NCBI GenBank assembly: GCA_002314635.1
Contig: DCGQ01000002.1
Location: forward strand, 1 to 14,798
Origin: Clostridiales bacterium UBA1774
Lineage (GTDB): Bacteria > Bacillota > Clostridia > Oscillospirales > Oscillospiraceae
Direction of reading: 5' to 3'
Length of the DNA: 14,798 bases
The notes below the pieces were generated by a model. The model did not search any database, had not been told where the DNA came from, and saw only the letters and a program-made list of their open reading frames with translations. The position numbers and the translations under genes are program-made. Position 1 is the first letter of the stretch. Each line of letters begins with the position of its first letter. Shown here one piece after another: positions 13,404 to 14,798 of this stretch.

Positions 13404-14597
13404 TTACGTATCCGTTTGCTTTCTGCTTTCCTGAATACGGAAAACACGTTTTGCGTATGCGGCAAGCTGCCGTTTGCTTTGAAGTCCGCTTTCCTCGCAC
13501 AACATCCGAATGATCCGGGAAACCTCCGCCTCCGGGATATCCTTCAGATTTGCAATCTTCTTATTGGAAAAGCCATAGGACAGCAGAAGCAAAAACTCAT
13601 AGTCCCCATGCAGACGATTATCGAACCGCCAGGAACCGGTGGCTGTATGGAAGACATAGAAACAGTTTCGCAGATTTCGGCTGCGGATGTGTTCGATCGT
13701 CCGCGCGAAGTCCGCATCGTAAACGGACAGGCTTTTCCGATACTCCGCGGGCATCACAGCCGAGTATTTGGAAAGCAGCGTGACATACCGTTCCTCATAG
13801 CCAATGCGGCACAGCGTATCCATGTGGGACTGCCTGCCCTCTTTGTCTCCGACCCGCTCGCACAGCATTGCCAGCATCCCGTTGGCCGCCATTGCAGCGG
13901 GCAGGATCCCCCGTTCCTGCTCCTGCCTTGCATATGCGGAATAGATCCGAATTGCGTCTGATGTGGCTTCGGTATGGGAAAAAATCATCGTCTGCATGGT
14001 AACGCAGGAGAACGCGCTCAGCGCATCCGCACTAAGCTCGTTGACGCGGATGCTTTGCAGCAGTACCCCATCGTATGTGTACTGAAACCTGCAAATGCCG
14101 ATGAGCAGACGATAATCCTCCGAATGCGCCGGGTCCTGAACGCAGATTTCCTCCATCTTCTGCATACACCGGACGATCTGAGAATAGAGCCCCAGCGGCA
14201 GACTGTTATAGATGATCGTACAGTTCGCGCCGAATTTCACCCACAAAGCCGCATCAGAGTCGATCAGCTTTCGGCAAAGCTCAATACTCTCCGAATATTC
14301 CCCGTAGAGAAATAACTTCTGAGCCTCCACAAGCGCAAGCTCATCCTCGGACAGAACCGAGGTATCCTTGAAATAAACGGTGAAAGCCAGCGCCGGAAAG
14401 TGGTAAGTCTGCCCAGAACCGCTTTGTTTTGACTCGCTGAACCGTCTGTCCAGCGGACGTGCAGCATCCTTCGGGATGAACCATTGCCGCCCGATCCGTT
14501 TTGTACCGGGGATTTTCTCGATTGAACAGTAAAGCTGCACGCTTCGCAGGCTGATACCCCATTTTTCTGCAGCCTCATGGGGAGTCATGTATTCCAT
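13404..14597 (-). CDS. Dual helix-turn-helix regulator B (paralogue of regulator A)
   Basis: 397 residues; ATG at 14597, 7 bases after AGGAGG. The layout equals regulator A throughout: MerR/excisionase-like domain (1-53, HEAAEKWGISLRSVQLYC and GRQWFIP), a YHFP motif after it, a helical TPR-like middle (GEYSESIELCRKLI) and a LuxR-type C-terminal domain (LLLLSYGFSNKKIANL ... QSKRQLAAYA). About 29 of the first 53 residues are identical to regulator A, so the two arose by duplication and have diverged. There is no sensor domain, so the signal is unknown; the middle may bind a ligand or partner. It is followed after 357 bases by the pilin gene, which it may control. It should bind DNA in the cytoplasm through both ends. 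Confidence 0.9.
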   Translation of the reverse strand: MEYMTPHEAAEKWGISLRSVQLYCSIEKIPGTKRIGRQWFIPKDAARPLDRRFSESKQSGSGQTYHFPALAFTVYFKDTSVLSEDELALVEAQKLFLYGEYSESIELCRKLIDSDAALWVKFGANCTIIYNSLPLGLYSQIVRCMQKMEEICVQDPAHSEDYRLLIGICRFQYTYDGVLLQSIRVNELSADALSAFSCVTMQTMIFSHTEATSDAIRIYSAYARQEQERGILPAAMAANGMLAMLCERVGDKEGRQSHMDTLCRIGYEERYVTLLSKYSAVMPAEYRKSLSVYDADFARTIEHIRSRNLRNCFYVFHTATGSWRFDNRLHGDYEFLLLLSYGFSNKKIANLKDIPEAEVSRIIRMLCEESGLQSKRQLAAYAKRVFRIQESRKQTDT

Positions 14598-14627
14598 CCA
14601 TCGTCCTCCTGTGGGTCAGTTTTTCCC

Positions 14628-14655
14628 ATTATACCTTTATTTCCGCAAAACGCAA
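14628..14655 (-). promoter_or_regulatory. Promoter of regulator B
   Basis: TTGCGT (14650-14655), a 16-base spacer and a consensus TATAAT (14628-14633) lie on the minus strand; transcription should begin about 25 bases before the ATG. Confidence 0.65.
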
Positions 14656-14666
14656 GCTGTTTGCGC
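14645..14666. promoter_or_regulatory. Candidate operator overlapping the -35 of regulator B
   Basis: CGCAAA (14645-14650) and TTTGCG (about 14659-14665) form an inverted repeat around a 10-base centre, overlapping the -35 box. A dimeric repressor, perhaps the regulator itself, could sit here. Arms are only 6 bases, so chance is possible. Confidence 0.25.
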
Positions 14667-14739
14667 GGAACCGAGAGCCGCCGGCCAAGCTCTGTGATAC
14701 CGATATCGGCCTGCCCCGCCGGGTCATACAATGGAAAAT

Positions 14740-14755
14740 TGTTTCATGTGAAACT
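14740..14755. promoter_or_regulatory. parS-like palindrome (ParB/Spo0J site candidate)
   Basis: TGTTTCATGTGAAACT matches the Firmicutes parS consensus TGTTNCACGTGAAACA at all fixed positions except two: T for C at position 8 and T for A at position 16. The inverted arms GTTTCA / TGAAAC are intact with a TG centre. parS sites are bound by ParB (Spo0J) for chromosome or plasmid segregation; no parA/parB gene is visible here. Confidence 0.4.
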
Positions 14756-14798
14756 TTCCTGTAACCTTTTGCCGTTTTCCGGCGCTTTTACCGAAAAA

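Larger units (their letters stand above)
14598..14798. other. Non-coding right edge upstream of regulator B
   Basis: 201 bases: promoter of regulator B (14628-14655), a possible operator inverted repeat over its -35, a perfect 10-base palindrome CCGATATCGG (14700-14709), a parS-like site (14740-14755) and a GTAACCTTTT motif (14760-14770) reading on the plus strand out of the window. No gene is supported. Confidence 0.6.

Noticed and set aside
13144..13500. 118-codon minus-strand frame between regulator B and the pilin
   Set aside because: It begins inside the regulator gene in another frame and has no ribosome site or recognisable feature.

Overview
The window looks like chromosomal or accessory DNA from a GC-rich gut Clostridia member, probably Oscillospiraceae/Ruminococcaceae-like. 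The reasons are strong AGGAGG-type ribosome sites, Clostridia-style regulators with two helix-turn-helix domains, a Firmicutes-style multi-domain cyclic-di-GMP protein and very large secreted proteins. This placement is inference; there is no rRNA or housekeeping marker. Every gene I can support lies on the minus strand, so transcription runs from the right end to the left. The long plus-strand open frames are shadows of these genes.

In transcription order: (1) 14798-14598 is non-coding, with a parS-like palindrome and a sigma-A-type promoter. (2) 14597-13404 encodes a regulator with an N-terminal MerR/excisionase-like helix-turn-helix and a C-terminal LuxR-type one. (3) 13046-12648 encodes an orphan VirB2-like type IV secretion pilin with its own promoter and a strong intrinsic terminator. 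(4) 12440-9789 encodes a cytosolic PAS / degenerate GGDEF / EAL / PAS / intact GGDEF protein, also with its own promoter and terminator. (5) 9642-8452 encodes a full-length paralogue of the first regulator, starting at TTG. (6) 8259-6343 encodes an unrecognised hydrophilic repeat protein with two acidic IDLDDDD motifs 35 residues apart. (7) 6287-6180 is a 35-codon frame whose start resembles a GH51 arabinofuranosidase and which may be a frameshifted relic. (8) 5752-404 encodes a 1782-residue secreted protein of repeated beta-rich modules ending in a (Pro-Glu)18 tract. (9) 345-1 is the N-terminal part of a small lipoprotein that runs off the window.

The right half is therefore regulation and signalling (two paralogous regulators, one c-di-GMP enzyme, one pilin). 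The left half is cell-surface or repeat-rich protein genes. The regulators lie directly upstream of the pilin/c-di-GMP block and of the repeat-protein/surface block, so control of surface structures by these regulators is a reasonable but unproven reading. The least explained items are the repeat protein with SUMO-interacting-motif-like sequences, the huge modular secreted protein, the parS-like site and a GTAACCTTT motif found in three intergenic regions.
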